From contig CALCVH010000001.1 of assembly GCA_937907585.1 (NCBI GenBank), positions 1-6,599 of the forward strand: a stretch of DNA of 6,599 nucleotides, given 5' to 3'. Every line of letters starts with the position of its first letter. Positions within the stretch are counted from its first letter, which is position 1. The position numbers and the translations under genes are program-made. This document shows, one piece after another, positions 1 through 6,171 of this stretch. The notes beneath the pieces are model-generated. The model had not been told where the DNA came from. It ran no database searches and saw only the letters and a list, made by a program, of their open reading frames with translations. This DNA comes from an uncultured Bacillota bacterium (GTDB lineage Bacteria > Bacillota_I > Bacilli_A > Izemoplasmatales > UBA1188).

Positions 1-709
1 GGTCAGAAACAACTATTTTAGTATTAGATTTAGATGCTTCAGAATAGATTAGATCATCGAAGTTATCATATTCATATTTTTCAGCTTCATTATCATCAGA
101 AGCATTATAGAAGTCTTCATCATTTAATGTATCTAAATCATCTTCAGCTAAATCTTCATATTCATCATCGTTATCTTCATCATCGATAGAATCTTCATCA
201 TCATCAATTGAATCTAATTCATCAGATAAATCTTCATCATCATAATCATCAGATAAATCATCTTCATTATCTAATTCATCATCTTCTTCAATAACCACTT
301 TCTTTTTCTTATTTTTTAAGTCTTTTAAAGAAGTTGGTTTCTTTTCTTTATTATCATCTTCAGTTTTAATTATAGTATCTTCATCTGGAGCGTCAGGTAA
401 ATAATCTTTTTTAGGTTCTGTTTCTTTTTTAGGTTTAGTTAATTCTTTTAATTCTTCTTCGCTAGTAATTATCCTTTTAACTGCTTTTTTAACAGTTTTA
501 GTTTTAGGTTTATCCTGTTTAATCTGTTTAGATGAATCAATATCATAACTAAATGTTATTTCGATTCCTTCTTCTCTTAAAAGATCACAAAGTTCAATTC
601 TTTCTTCATCACTATCTGCGTAATTTAAATTTAAATCATCGATAGTTAAAAAGTTTTGAGCTTTCGCTTTTGCGTATAAATCGTTAAATTTCTTTGAATG
701 TTCTTTCAT
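1..709 (-). CDS. rpoD: Primary RNA polymerase sigma factor RpoD/SigA, N-terminal part (3' end beyond window)
   Basis: The frame is open from an ATG at 709 to the window edge (236 codons seen), so only the N-terminus is present. Residues 8-52 resemble sigma-70 region 1.1: the segments NFLTIDDLN and LCDLLREEGIEITF match the family's 'yLTydein... ELLEEqGIEv' pattern. This domain keeps free sigma from binding DNA and sits in the polymerase DNA channel. Residues 61-137 are a lysine-rich linker (24 Lys, 1 Arg). Residues 141-210 have 43 Asp/Glu and no Lys/Arg. Regions 1.2-4 would lie to the left of the window. Its position directly after dnaG, as in the Bacillus dnaG-sigA operon, supports the call. 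The ATG overlaps the dnaG stop (ATGA). AGAAGG lies 4 nt upstream and AAAGGAG 14 nt upstream. The very long spacer before region 1.2 is unusual. The catalytic core regions cannot be checked here, so the name rests on region 1.1 plus synteny. Confidence 0.86.
   Translation of the reverse strand, partial: MKEHSKKFNDLYAKAKAQNFLTIDDLNLNYADSDEERIELCDLLREEGIEITFSYDIDSSKQIKQDKPKTKTVKKAVKRIITSEEELKELTKPKKETEPKKDYLPDAPDEDTIIKTEDDNKEKKPTSLKDLKNKKKKVVIEEDDELDNEDDLSDDYDDEDLSDELDSIDDDEDSIDDEDNDDEYEDLAEDDLDTLNDEDFYNASDDNEAEKYEYDNFDDLIYSEASKSNTKIVVSD
80..289 (-). other. Acidic, base-free low-complexity tract in RpoD (residues 141-210)
   Basis: In the rpoD frame this segment encodes 70 residues with 43 Asp/Glu and not one Lys or Arg, interspersed with Leu, Ser, Tyr and Asn. 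On the plus strand it appears as runs of TCATCA/TCTTCA-like triplets. It should be disordered and strongly negative. Acidic inserts are known in the sigma N-terminus (for example the non-conserved region of E. coli RpoD), and the RpoE delta subunit of Firmicutes has a similar acidic tail that displaces nucleic acid from polymerase. A comparable role here is inference only. Confidence 0.9.
212..281. repeat. Short in-frame internal repeats in the acidic tract
   Basis: The 14-mer TCATCAGATAAATC occurs at 219-232 and again at 246-259, exactly 27 bp (nine codons) apart. The 13-mer ATCTAATTCATCA occurs at 212-224 and 269-281, 57 bp apart. Both offsets are multiples of three, so the reading frame is kept. 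The pattern fits growth of the acidic tract by small in-frame duplications, although the triplet-biased composition makes some chance matches likely. Confidence 0.6.
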
Positions 710-2466
710 TTTACCTTCTTTAACTCCTTTTTAAGTTCAGATATTTCTTTTATCAAATCAGAGTATCTATTATTTTTGATATCAGCTGATTTTAATTCTT
801 CAGTTTTTTCGTTTATCAATTGTTTTAATTCATGAATCTTAAAAGTTTCAATAACGTTATCTAGATCAGATTCACTAAAATTAAGTTTATCATTGTAATC
901 GAAATCTTTATAAGTTCCTCTTTTAGTTAGCTCTAGTATCAAATCATTAGTTTTGATAGAATGGTTTCCATCATATATATCGCCAATTTCAATAAATAAG
1001 CTTCTATAGAATTGATTTCTTAAGAATACTCTAGAATCCATTTTCGATTCAATGTATTTAAAATAGAGTTTTGATTTTAAACTATAGTCAATTATAAAGT
1101 GTTCCGCCTTGCTGTAACTTCCACCTATATGGAATGTTTCTCTTTGTTGGTCATCATTTTTTATTCTTTTAAATGAACCTGGTCTTATTCTATTGATATA
1201 AACCATATAGTCTTGGCTTATAGATTCAAATGAAACATTTATTTCATTAGATAATCTTCTTAGATAGGTTTCGATTATAGTTTGGCTTTTTTCATCTTTA
1301 ATAAAGGTGAAAATCTTATTTTTAAATGAATCAATGTTTGTTGATGAAAGCTTTGGATATTCTAGCTTAGCTAGTTCATATAGATATCCTAGTTTATCCA
1401 TAGAATGATTGTTGATTAGATCCAAATATTTATCTTTTCCATTGGTTCTAATATATTCATCAGGATCCATATTATTAGGTAGAATTACTATAGAATAATT
1501 AACTTTGACTTCAGTTAATCTTTCAGTAATTGCGTTTACGTTTGTGATTCCTGCATTATCTCCATCTAAACATATCACAACGTTTTTAGCGTATTTTGCG
1601 ATTAATTGGGCTTGTTCATTAGTCATTTTAGTACCCATTAACGCAACACTATTTTTAATACCTTTTGATGATGCGGTTACTACATCCATATATCCTTCAT
1701 TGATGATTAGATAATTAGTAAATCTTAATTCTTTAACCGCATTATTTAAATTGAATACTAATTCACCTTTTCTAAATATTGGTGTATCAGTAGAATTTAA
1801 ATATTTATTTATATCTTTAGCTTTATCTTTTTCTTTATAAATTCTTCCGCCAAATGCGACAGTTCTTCCTTGTTCATCCTTAATTGGAACGATGATTCTA
1901 GATACAAACATATCATTATTTTCATTCGCTAGCCCATTTAGAATAATATCTGGTTCTAAAAAACCTTTTTGAATGAGCTGTTTAGATAATGCGTGTGGAT
2001 CATCAGGAGCGAGGCCTATTTCAAACATATTTATCGCATTATCATCTAATCCTCTAGAATATAGATATTTTCTAGCTTCTTTTGAATAATTCTCATCGCT
2101 CATTAGAAATTTAAAGAATTTGTTCGCAGTTAACATTAGTTCATAATATTTTTTTGTTTTATCAACTGGACCACGACTAAATTCAGATACATCAATATGA
2201 TATCTTGCGGCGATTTCTTTAGCCGCATCCATCATAGATATATGTTTAAAGTCCTGAACGAATTTAATTGCGTTTCCACCTGTTTTACATGTAAAACAAT
2301 AGAATATTCCTTTTTCAGGAGAAACGCTCATTGATGGATTTGTATCATTATGGAATGGACAAATACCGAAAAAGTTCTTCCCTTTCGGTATTAGTTCTAT
2401 ATAATTTGATATTACATCCACAATTTTTACATTTTCGAGGACTTTTTCATAAATATTTGATGCCAT
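706..2466 (-). CDS. dnaG: DNA primase DnaG
   Basis: This is a 586-aa protein, normal for bacterial DnaG (about 580-620). It synthesises the RNA primers for lagging-strand replication and works with the replicative helicase at the fork. The N-terminal CHC2 zinc-binding domain has C36, H39, C57 and C60 (C-x2-H-x17-C-x2-C). The RNA polymerase domain follows, with conserved stretches around 190-240 (RIIVPI, FGGRIY, FRKGELVFNL). The TOPRIM fold carries the metal-binding EGYMD (257-261), DGD (301-303) and DPDEYI (334-339) motifs. Residues from about 430 to 586 are the variable helicase-binding domain; the last 45 residues are Lys/Glu-rich and probably helical or coiled coil. The DGDNAGITN sequence departs slightly from the usual DGDxAGxxA. 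The ATG overlaps the glyQS stop by one base (TAATG). Only a poor AGAAAG lies 14 nt upstream, so translation is probably coupled to glyQS. The stop is TGA. Confidence 0.98.
   Translation of the reverse strand: MASNIYEKVLENVKIVDVISNYIELIPKGKNFFGICPFHNDTNPSMSVSPEKGIFYCFTCKTGGNAIKFVQDFKHISMMDAAKEIAARYHIDVSEFSRGPVDKTKKYYELMLTANKFFKFLMSDENYSKEARKYLYSRGLDDNAINMFEIGLAPDDPHALSKQLIQKGFLEPDIILNGLANENNDMFVSRIIVPIKDEQGRTVAFGGRIYKEKDKAKDINKYLNSTDTPIFRKGELVFNLNNAVKELRFTNYLIINEGYMDVVTASSKGIKNSVALMGTKMTNEQAQLIAKYAKNVVICLDGDNAGITNVNAITERLTEVKVNYSIVILPNNMDPDEYIRTNGKDKYLDLINNHSMDKLGYLYELAKLEYPKLSSTNIDSFKNKIFTFIKDEKSQTIIETYLRRLSNEINVSFESISQDYMVYINRIRPGSFKRIKNDDQQRETFHIGGSYSKAEHFIIDYSLKSKLYFKYIESKMDSRVFLRNQFYRSLFIEIGDIYDGNHSIKTNDLILELTKRGTYKDFDYNDKLNFSESDLDNVIETFKIHELKQLINEKTEELKSADIKNNRYSDLIKEISELKKELKKVK
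714..730 (-). promoter_or_regulatory. Ribosome binding site region for rpoD, inside dnaG
   Basis: Read on the minus strand, AAAGGAG (724-730) lies 14 nt before the rpoD ATG and AGAAGG (714-719) lies 4 nt before it. Neither spacing is ideal (usually 5-9 nt). No in-frame alternative start lies between them. The ATGA overlap with the dnaG stop suggests that coupled re-initiation contributes. Confidence 0.55.
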
Positions 2467-3836
2467 TAAAATTCTATTTTCTTTCTTAGATAATCCTTTA
2501 ATTCTTCTACTTTAACAACTTCTTGTTTCATTGAGTCTCTATCTCTAATAGTGACAGTTCCATTATTAATAGTTTCATCATCGATAGTGATTGCGTAAGG
2601 TGTACCAATCGCATCCGCTCTTCTATATCTTTTACCAATCGCTTGGGTGTCATCATATGAAACGATAAATTCTTTTGATAACATATTAAATATTTCAGTT
2701 GCTTTATCAGAATGAACTTTCTTTATTAATGGTAATACAACTGCTTTATATGGAGCTAAGAATGGGTGAATATGTAATACTTCTCTAGTATCTCCACTTT
2801 CTAAAGTTTCATTTTCATAACCATTTAATAAGAACGCTAAAAACATTCTTCCAACACCAACTGATGGTTCTACTACATAAGGAATATATTTCTCATTAGT
2901 TTCAGGATCTAAATATTCTAAAGATTCTCCACTATATTCCATATGTTTAGATAAATCATAATTAGTTCTTGATGCGATTCCCCAGAGTTCATCAAATCCC
3001 CATGGATATTTGTATAAAATATCTGTAGTTCCTTTTGAATAGAATGCGAGTTTTTCTTTTGGATGGTCATATAATTTTAGATTTTCATCTTTTATTCCAA
3101 GATACTTTAAGAAATCAACACAGAACTTTTTATAATATTCAAACCATTCTTCTTCAGTACCAGGTTTAGTGAAGAATTCCATTTCTAATTGTTCAAATTC
3201 TCTAACTCTAAATAGAAAGTTACCTGGAGTGATTTCGTTTCTAAACGCTTTACCTAATTGACCTATACCAAATGGAAGTTTAAGTCTCATTGCTCTTTGA
3301 ACATTCTTAAAATCAATATAGATACCTTGAGCTGTTTCAGGGCGTAGATAAACTGTAGACTGTGAATCTTCTACAACGCCTTGACTAGTTTTATACATCA
3401 GTGAAAATGTTCTACAAGGAGTCCATTCCATATGTCCACATACAGGGCATTTTACTTGATGAGTTTTAATGAATTCATCGATTTCTTCTAACTTCATTCC
3501 ATCCGCATCAATTTCACCATTTGATACTTTCTCAACTAATTTATCCGCTCTTTCTCTATTGTGACAGTACTTACAGTCAACTTTAGGATCATTGAAGCTA
3601 GATAAGTGGCCTGATGCTTCCCATACTCTACTATTTAAAATGATTGGAGTATCTAGTCTAACGTTTGATTTAGATTCATCAACAAACTTCTTAAACCAAG
3701 CTTTTTTAATGTTATCTGTTAAAAGTGCGCCTAATGGACCAAAATCCCAAGCGTTTGATAATCCTCCATATATTTCGCTACCTTGGAATACAAATCCATA
3801 CCTTTTAGCGTAGCTTACTAATTCATCTAATGTCAT
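2466..3836 (-). CDS. glyQS: Glycyl-tRNA synthetase, single-chain class II (alpha2) type
   Basis: This 456-aa enzyme charges tRNA-Gly with glycine using ATP in the cytoplasm. It is the homodimeric type related to archaeal/eukaryotic and Mollicutes GlyRS, not the separate alpha and beta chains (glyQ, glyS) of Bacillus and E. coli. The N-terminus has the family AWDFGPLG (29-36) and SGHLSSFNDP (75-84). Two CxxC pairs (C88/C91 and C130/C133) look like a zinc-binding insertion. RPETAQGIYIDF (165-176) lies next to class II motif 2, which holds FRNE (198-201). Motif 3 is GVGRMFLAF (327-335). The C-terminal anticodon-binding domain runs from about 364, with YDDTQAIGKRYRRAD (394-408). The ATG overlaps the recO TGA by 4 bp and is served by AGAGGT 5 nt upstream. 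There is no leader DNA, so no T-box is possible directly in front of this gene. Seven of its 20 Ala codons are GCG and none is GCC. Confidence 0.98.
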   Translation of the reverse strand: MTLDELVSYAKRYGFVFQGSEIYGGLSNAWDFGPLGALLTDNIKKAWFKKFVDESKSNVRLDTPIILNSRVWEASGHLSSFNDPKVDCKYCHNRERADKLVEKVSNGEIDADGMKLEEIDEFIKTHQVKCPVCGHMEWTPCRTFSLMYKTSQGVVEDSQSTVYLRPETAQGIYIDFKNVQRAMRLKLPFGIGQLGKAFRNEITPGNFLFRVREFEQLEMEFFTKPGTEEEWFEYYKKFCVDFLKYLGIKDENLKLYDHPKEKLAFYSKGTTDILYKYPWGFDELWGIASRTNYDLSKHMEYSGESLEYLDPETNEKYIPYVVEPSVGVGRMFLAFLLNGYENETLESGDTREVLHIHPFLAPYKAVVLPLIKKVHSDKATEIFNMLSKEFIVSYDDTQAIGKRYRRADAIGTPYAITIDDETINNGTVTIRDRDSMKQEVVKVEELKDYLRKKIEF

Positions 3837-4456
3837 AATTTACCTCTAAATAGATCTAAATATAATTTTTTCGATCTTAATGTTATTCCTAATTCTCTTT
3901 CGTAATATTTAATATAAAATTCTCTTAATATTTCATGATTCACTACTTCTTCATCATTCATTAACGCAAAGAGTGAATCTATTAATTCTTGATTACCATA
4001 TAAATTTGAAACCAAATAATTTTCTTCTAGCGCAACACCCAAATATCCAAGAAGGACAGTTTCAAATCTAAATAGATATAATTCTGGGTTATCTGATTCA
4101 TCTATTCTAATTAAAGTCGATAGTGTTATATTATATATTTTTTTTACTTCTACATCAGATTCTCTTAATTGATATGCATATTCAATTACTACTGTAGCGA
4201 TAGATAATTTAGACAAATCTTTTTTTATATTATCAAAATTATTTATTACGCTTCCTTCAATCAAAGTAGGCATCTTAACTGATTTAGATGGTACAAAACT
4301 AATCAGTGTTAATGGTTCAGATACACCAAGCTTTAAAGAATTCTTCTTTTTAGCTCCCTTAACCATCACACTTTTAAACCCATCTATTGATAGTATGGTA
4401 AGAATGAAAGATGTTTCTTCATAATTAATTCTTTTTATTACTAATCCTTCTATCAT
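3833..4456 (-). CDS. recO: DNA repair protein RecO, short form without cysteines
   Basis: RecO anneals single strands and, with RecR, loads RecA onto SSB-coated DNA in the RecF pathway. Residues 1-75 fit the N-terminal OB-fold: MIEGLVIKRINYEETSFILT resembles the family start, and MVKGAKKKNS matches the 'v.kGakk.kS' segment. Residues 80-140 are the helical part, with the ELYLFRFETVLLGYLG segment (125-140) equivalent to the family 'RFELkLLellGy'. The C-terminal helix YYERELGITLRSKKLYLDL closes the protein. At 207 aa it is shorter than the usual 230-260. It contains no cysteine, so the zinc finger found in many RecO proteins after the 'LLGY' segment is gone and seems replaced by a short loop (about 141-155). 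Position between era and the glycyl-tRNA synthetase is the standard Firmicutes location. AAGGA lies 6 nt before the ATG; both ends overlap neighbours through ATGA. Sequence similarity is modest, so synteny carries part of the call. Confidence 0.92.
   Translation of the reverse strand: MIEGLVIKRINYEETSFILTILSIDGFKSVMVKGAKKKNSLKLGVSEPLTLISFVPSKSVKMPTLIEGSVINNFDNIKKDLSKLSIATVVIEYAYQLRESDVEVKKIYNITLSTLIRIDESDNPELYLFRFETVLLGYLGVALEENYLVSNLYGNQELIDSLFALMNDEEVVNHEILREFYIKYYERELGITLRSKKLYLDLFRGKL
3842..3847 (-). promoter_or_regulatory. Shine-Dalgarno site for glyQS, inside recO
   Basis: AGAGGT on the minus strand sits 5 nt before the glyQS ATG and lies wholly within the last codons of recO. It supports the chosen start. 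Confidence 0.8.
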
Positions 4457-5352
4457 TCTTTTTCCTTTTCAGATAATAAACCATATTCTTTTAACAGATA
4501 TTCTTTTTCTCTCCAGCCTTTTTCAACTTTAACAAAAAGTTCTAAGTACACTTTAGTGCCAGTCAGAGCCTCAATATCTTTTCTAGCTTCTATACCAATC
4601 TCTTTAATCATTCTTCCACCTTTACCTATTAAAATTGGCTTTTGGCTTTCTTTTTCTACAACGATACTTGAGCTAATAGATGTAACTCCATTATCTTTAT
4701 CTTTATAATCATCAATTACACAAGTTATTGAGTGAGGAAGATCTTCATGAGTTAAATTGATCGCTTTTTCTCTAATATATTCAGAAACTAAGAATCTTAT
4801 TGGTCTATCTGTAAATAAATCTTCATCGTAGATTCTAACACCTTCATCTAGCGCATTTTTTATATCGTTAATTAGTTCATCAACATTGTGGTTATATAAG
4901 CTAGATATAGCGAATCTACCATCAAAATCATATTCATTTTTAAAGCCTTCAAGTCTTTCAAAGAATTCTTCTTCATTCTCAATTAAATCTGATTTATTAA
5001 CTACTAGATAAGCTTTAGTATCTGATTCTTTAATTAGTTTGATAATTCCTTTATCAGTATCGTTAATTCTATCGTATGAATTTATGAAATAGAGAATTAA
5101 ATCAACGTTATTAAGGCTTCTTTTAGTCTCTTTCATCATCTCTCTATTCATTCTGTTCATAGTTTTATAGATACCAGGAGTATCATAGAAAACTATTTGA
5201 GAGTCATTATCATTATAGATGCCGAGAATGGTATTTCTTGTAGTTTGGGCTACAGGAGATGTGATTGATAATTTAACCTTTAAAACTTGGTTAATGAATG
5301 TAGATTTTCCTACATTAGATTTGCCGATTAAAGCGACTGAACCAAATTTCAT
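4453..5352 (-). CDS. era: GTPase Era, 16S rRNA-binding ribosome assembly factor
   Basis: This 299-aa protein has the usual Era length. Era binds the 3' end of 16S rRNA and assists maturation of the 30S subunit. GTPase motifs are complete: G1 GKSNVGKST (10-18), G2 threonines in QTTRN (36-40), G3 DTPG (57-60), G4 NKSD (119-122) and G5 around AISS (148-151). The C-terminal type II KH domain begins after RPIRFLVSEYIREKAI (183-198) and includes LPHS (205-208) and the RNA-binding GXXG-type loop IGKGGRMIKEIG (242-253). After DTPG the usual GIHKPKH-like segment is replaced by GIYKTMNRMNR, a departure from most Era proteins. A strong AAGGAG lies 5 nt before the ATG. The ATG overlaps the cdd stop and the TGA overlaps the recO start (both ATGA). 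Close linkage with ybeY, another 16S 3'-end factor, fits a shared role in ribosome maturation. Confidence 0.97.
   Translation of the reverse strand: MKFGSVALIGKSNVGKSTFINQVLKVKLSITSPVAQTTRNTILGIYNDNDSQIVFYDTPGIYKTMNRMNREMMKETKRSLNNVDLILYFINSYDRINDTDKGIIKLIKESDTKAYLVVNKSDLIENEEEFFERLEGFKNEYDFDGRFAISSLYNHNVDELINDIKNALDEGVRIYDEDLFTDRPIRFLVSEYIREKAINLTHEDLPHSITCVIDDYKDKDNGVTSISSSIVVEKESQKPILIGKGGRMIKEIGIEARKDIEALTGTKVYLELFVKVEKGWREKEYLLKEYGLLSEKEKE
4463..4467 (-). promoter_or_regulatory. Shine-Dalgarno site for recO, inside era
   Basis: AAGGA on the minus strand, within the Glu/Lys-coding 3' end of era, lies 6 nt before the recO ATG and supports that start. Confidence 0.75.
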
Positions 5353-5747
5353 AAGTTCTCCTTTTTAAACGCATATGGTAACATCTCTATAACCTTATGT
5401 ATTTCGAATTCATGGTTATCATTCACAACTATAATTTCTTTATCTAATCCCATAAGTTCACTAATTACTTGTAGACAAGCTCCACATGGATAAGGCATAG
5501 AATCAGTTCTATTTGTATAAATCATTATTTTATTAAAATCACCAGGTTTATAACCCGTTGATATGGCTTTAAATAATGTGCTTCTTTCAGCGCACATAGT
5601 TAATCCATATGATGCGTTTTCTACATTGACTCCAGATATTAGCTTATCATCATTAGTTAATAAGCACGCAGAGACTCTATATTTAGAATAAGGTGAATAT
5701 GAAAATTCATTTACTCTTTTAACTTCTTCAAACATTTTTTCAAGCAT
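5349..5747 (-). CDS. cdd: Cytidine deaminase (zinc-dependent, homotetrameric type)
   Basis: This 132-aa enzyme deaminates cytidine and deoxycytidine to uridine and deoxyuridine in pyrimidine salvage. The length matches the short tetrameric form (about 130-136 aa in Bacillus). SPYSKYRVSA (18-27) corresponds to the family 'SPYSxFxVGA', with Ser in place of the usual Gly. NVENASYG (41-48) is the nucleoside-binding segment. The zinc site is C52-A-E54 plus PCGAC (87-91): C52, C88 and C91 bind zinc and E54 is the proton shuttle. All catalytic residues are present. The gene begins one base after the ybeY stop. Its ribosome site is poor (AGGT 13 nt upstream), so it probably depends on ribosomes finishing ybeY. 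The stop is TGA, overlapping the era start. The ybeY-cdd-era linkage is typical of Firmicutes, but dgkA, which often sits between ybeY and cdd, is absent. Confidence 0.97.
   Translation of the reverse strand: MLEKMFEEVKRVNEFSYSPYSKYRVSACLLTNDDKLISGVNVENASYGLTMCAERSTLFKAISTGYKPGDFNKIMIYTNRTDSMPYPCGACLQVISELMGLDKEIIVVNDNHEFEIHKVIEMLPYAFKKENL
5358..5363 (-). promoter_or_regulatory. Strong Shine-Dalgarno site for era, inside cdd
   Basis: AAGGAG on the minus strand, 5 nt before the era ATG and within the last codons of cdd. It is the best ribosome binding site in the window and fixes the era start. Confidence 0.85.
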
Positions 5748-5748
5748 A

Positions 5749-6171
5749 TTATCTTTTAAGACCTGCCTTATCTAATATTTTTTCTTGTAAGCTAAACATT
5801 ATTTCTTCATCAGCTTTTTCTATATGATCATATCCAAGACAGTGAAGCATTCCATGGCACATTAAGAAACCAATTTCACGAGCTTCAGAATGTCCATATT
5901 CTTTAGCTTGAGATATTACTCTATCATATGAAATGATGATATCTCCAAGTTCACCTTTTTCATCGCTTGGAAAAGACAAAACATCAGTTTCTTTATCGAT
6001 ATCTCTATATTTAAGGTTGTATTCATGGATAGTATCATTGTTTGTAACAAGAATATTTAAGAGTCTTTTTCTAAAAACTTTTTGATCGAAAGACGCAATT
6101 CTAGCGATTTTTTTAAATATTTTCTTAAAATCCATATCATTGTATTCATTTATAATATTTATTTTAATCAT
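5749..6171 (-). CDS. ybeY: Endoribonuclease / rRNA maturation factor YbeY
   Basis: This 140-aa single-domain metalloprotein takes part in 16S rRNA 3'-end maturation and ribosome quality control. The metal-binding signature HGMLHCLGYDH is complete with H106, H110 and H116 (H-x3-H-x5-H). KYRDIDKETDVLSFP (54-68) matches the conserved 'yR..d.pTDVLSFp' segment, and GELGDIIIS (73-81) the 'GDI.is' strand. The reading frame can be extended to a TTG at 6186, giving five more residues (MRGLA). I chose the ATG at 6171 because GAGAGG lies 7 nt before it and the protein then begins MIKINIINEY, as expected for the family. With this start it overlaps the end of phoH by 8 bp; the stop is TAA, one base before cdd. 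Confidence 0.97.
   Translation of the reverse strand: MIKINIINEYNDMDFKKIFKKIARIASFDQKVFRKRLLNILVTNNDTIHEYNLKYRDIDKETDVLSFPSDEKGELGDIIISYDRVISQAKEYGHSEAREIGFLMCHGMLHCLGYDHIEKADEEIMFSLQEKILDKAGLKR

Noticed and set aside
110..290. Repetitive TCATCA/TCTTCA DNA that could look like a CRISPR-type or satellite array
   Set aside because: There are no regular repeat-spacer units; the pattern is explained by Asp/Glu codons in the rpoD frame.
706..1200. Internal sigma-A promoter ahead of rpoD within dnaG, as known in Bacillus
   Set aside because: AT-rich -10-like hexamers are frequent by chance and I found no well-spaced -35 partner that would support a specific site.
1505..1714. Open frame of 69 codons on the plus strand
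   Set aside because: It lies entirely antisense to the conserved TOPRIM domain of dnaG, has no ribosome site and no recognisable domain; it is a shadow of the primase frame.
3592..3813. Open frame of 73 codons on the plus strand
   Set aside because: It is antisense to the conserved N-terminus of glyQS and shows no independent coding signal.
3833..3860. Possible T-box leader before the glycyl-tRNA synthetase
   Set aside because: The gene overlaps recO by 4 bp, leaving no non-coding leader in which a T-box could form.
5745..5775. dgkA or another small gene between ybeY and cdd, as in Bacillus
   Set aside because: Only one base separates the two genes, so there is no room for it.
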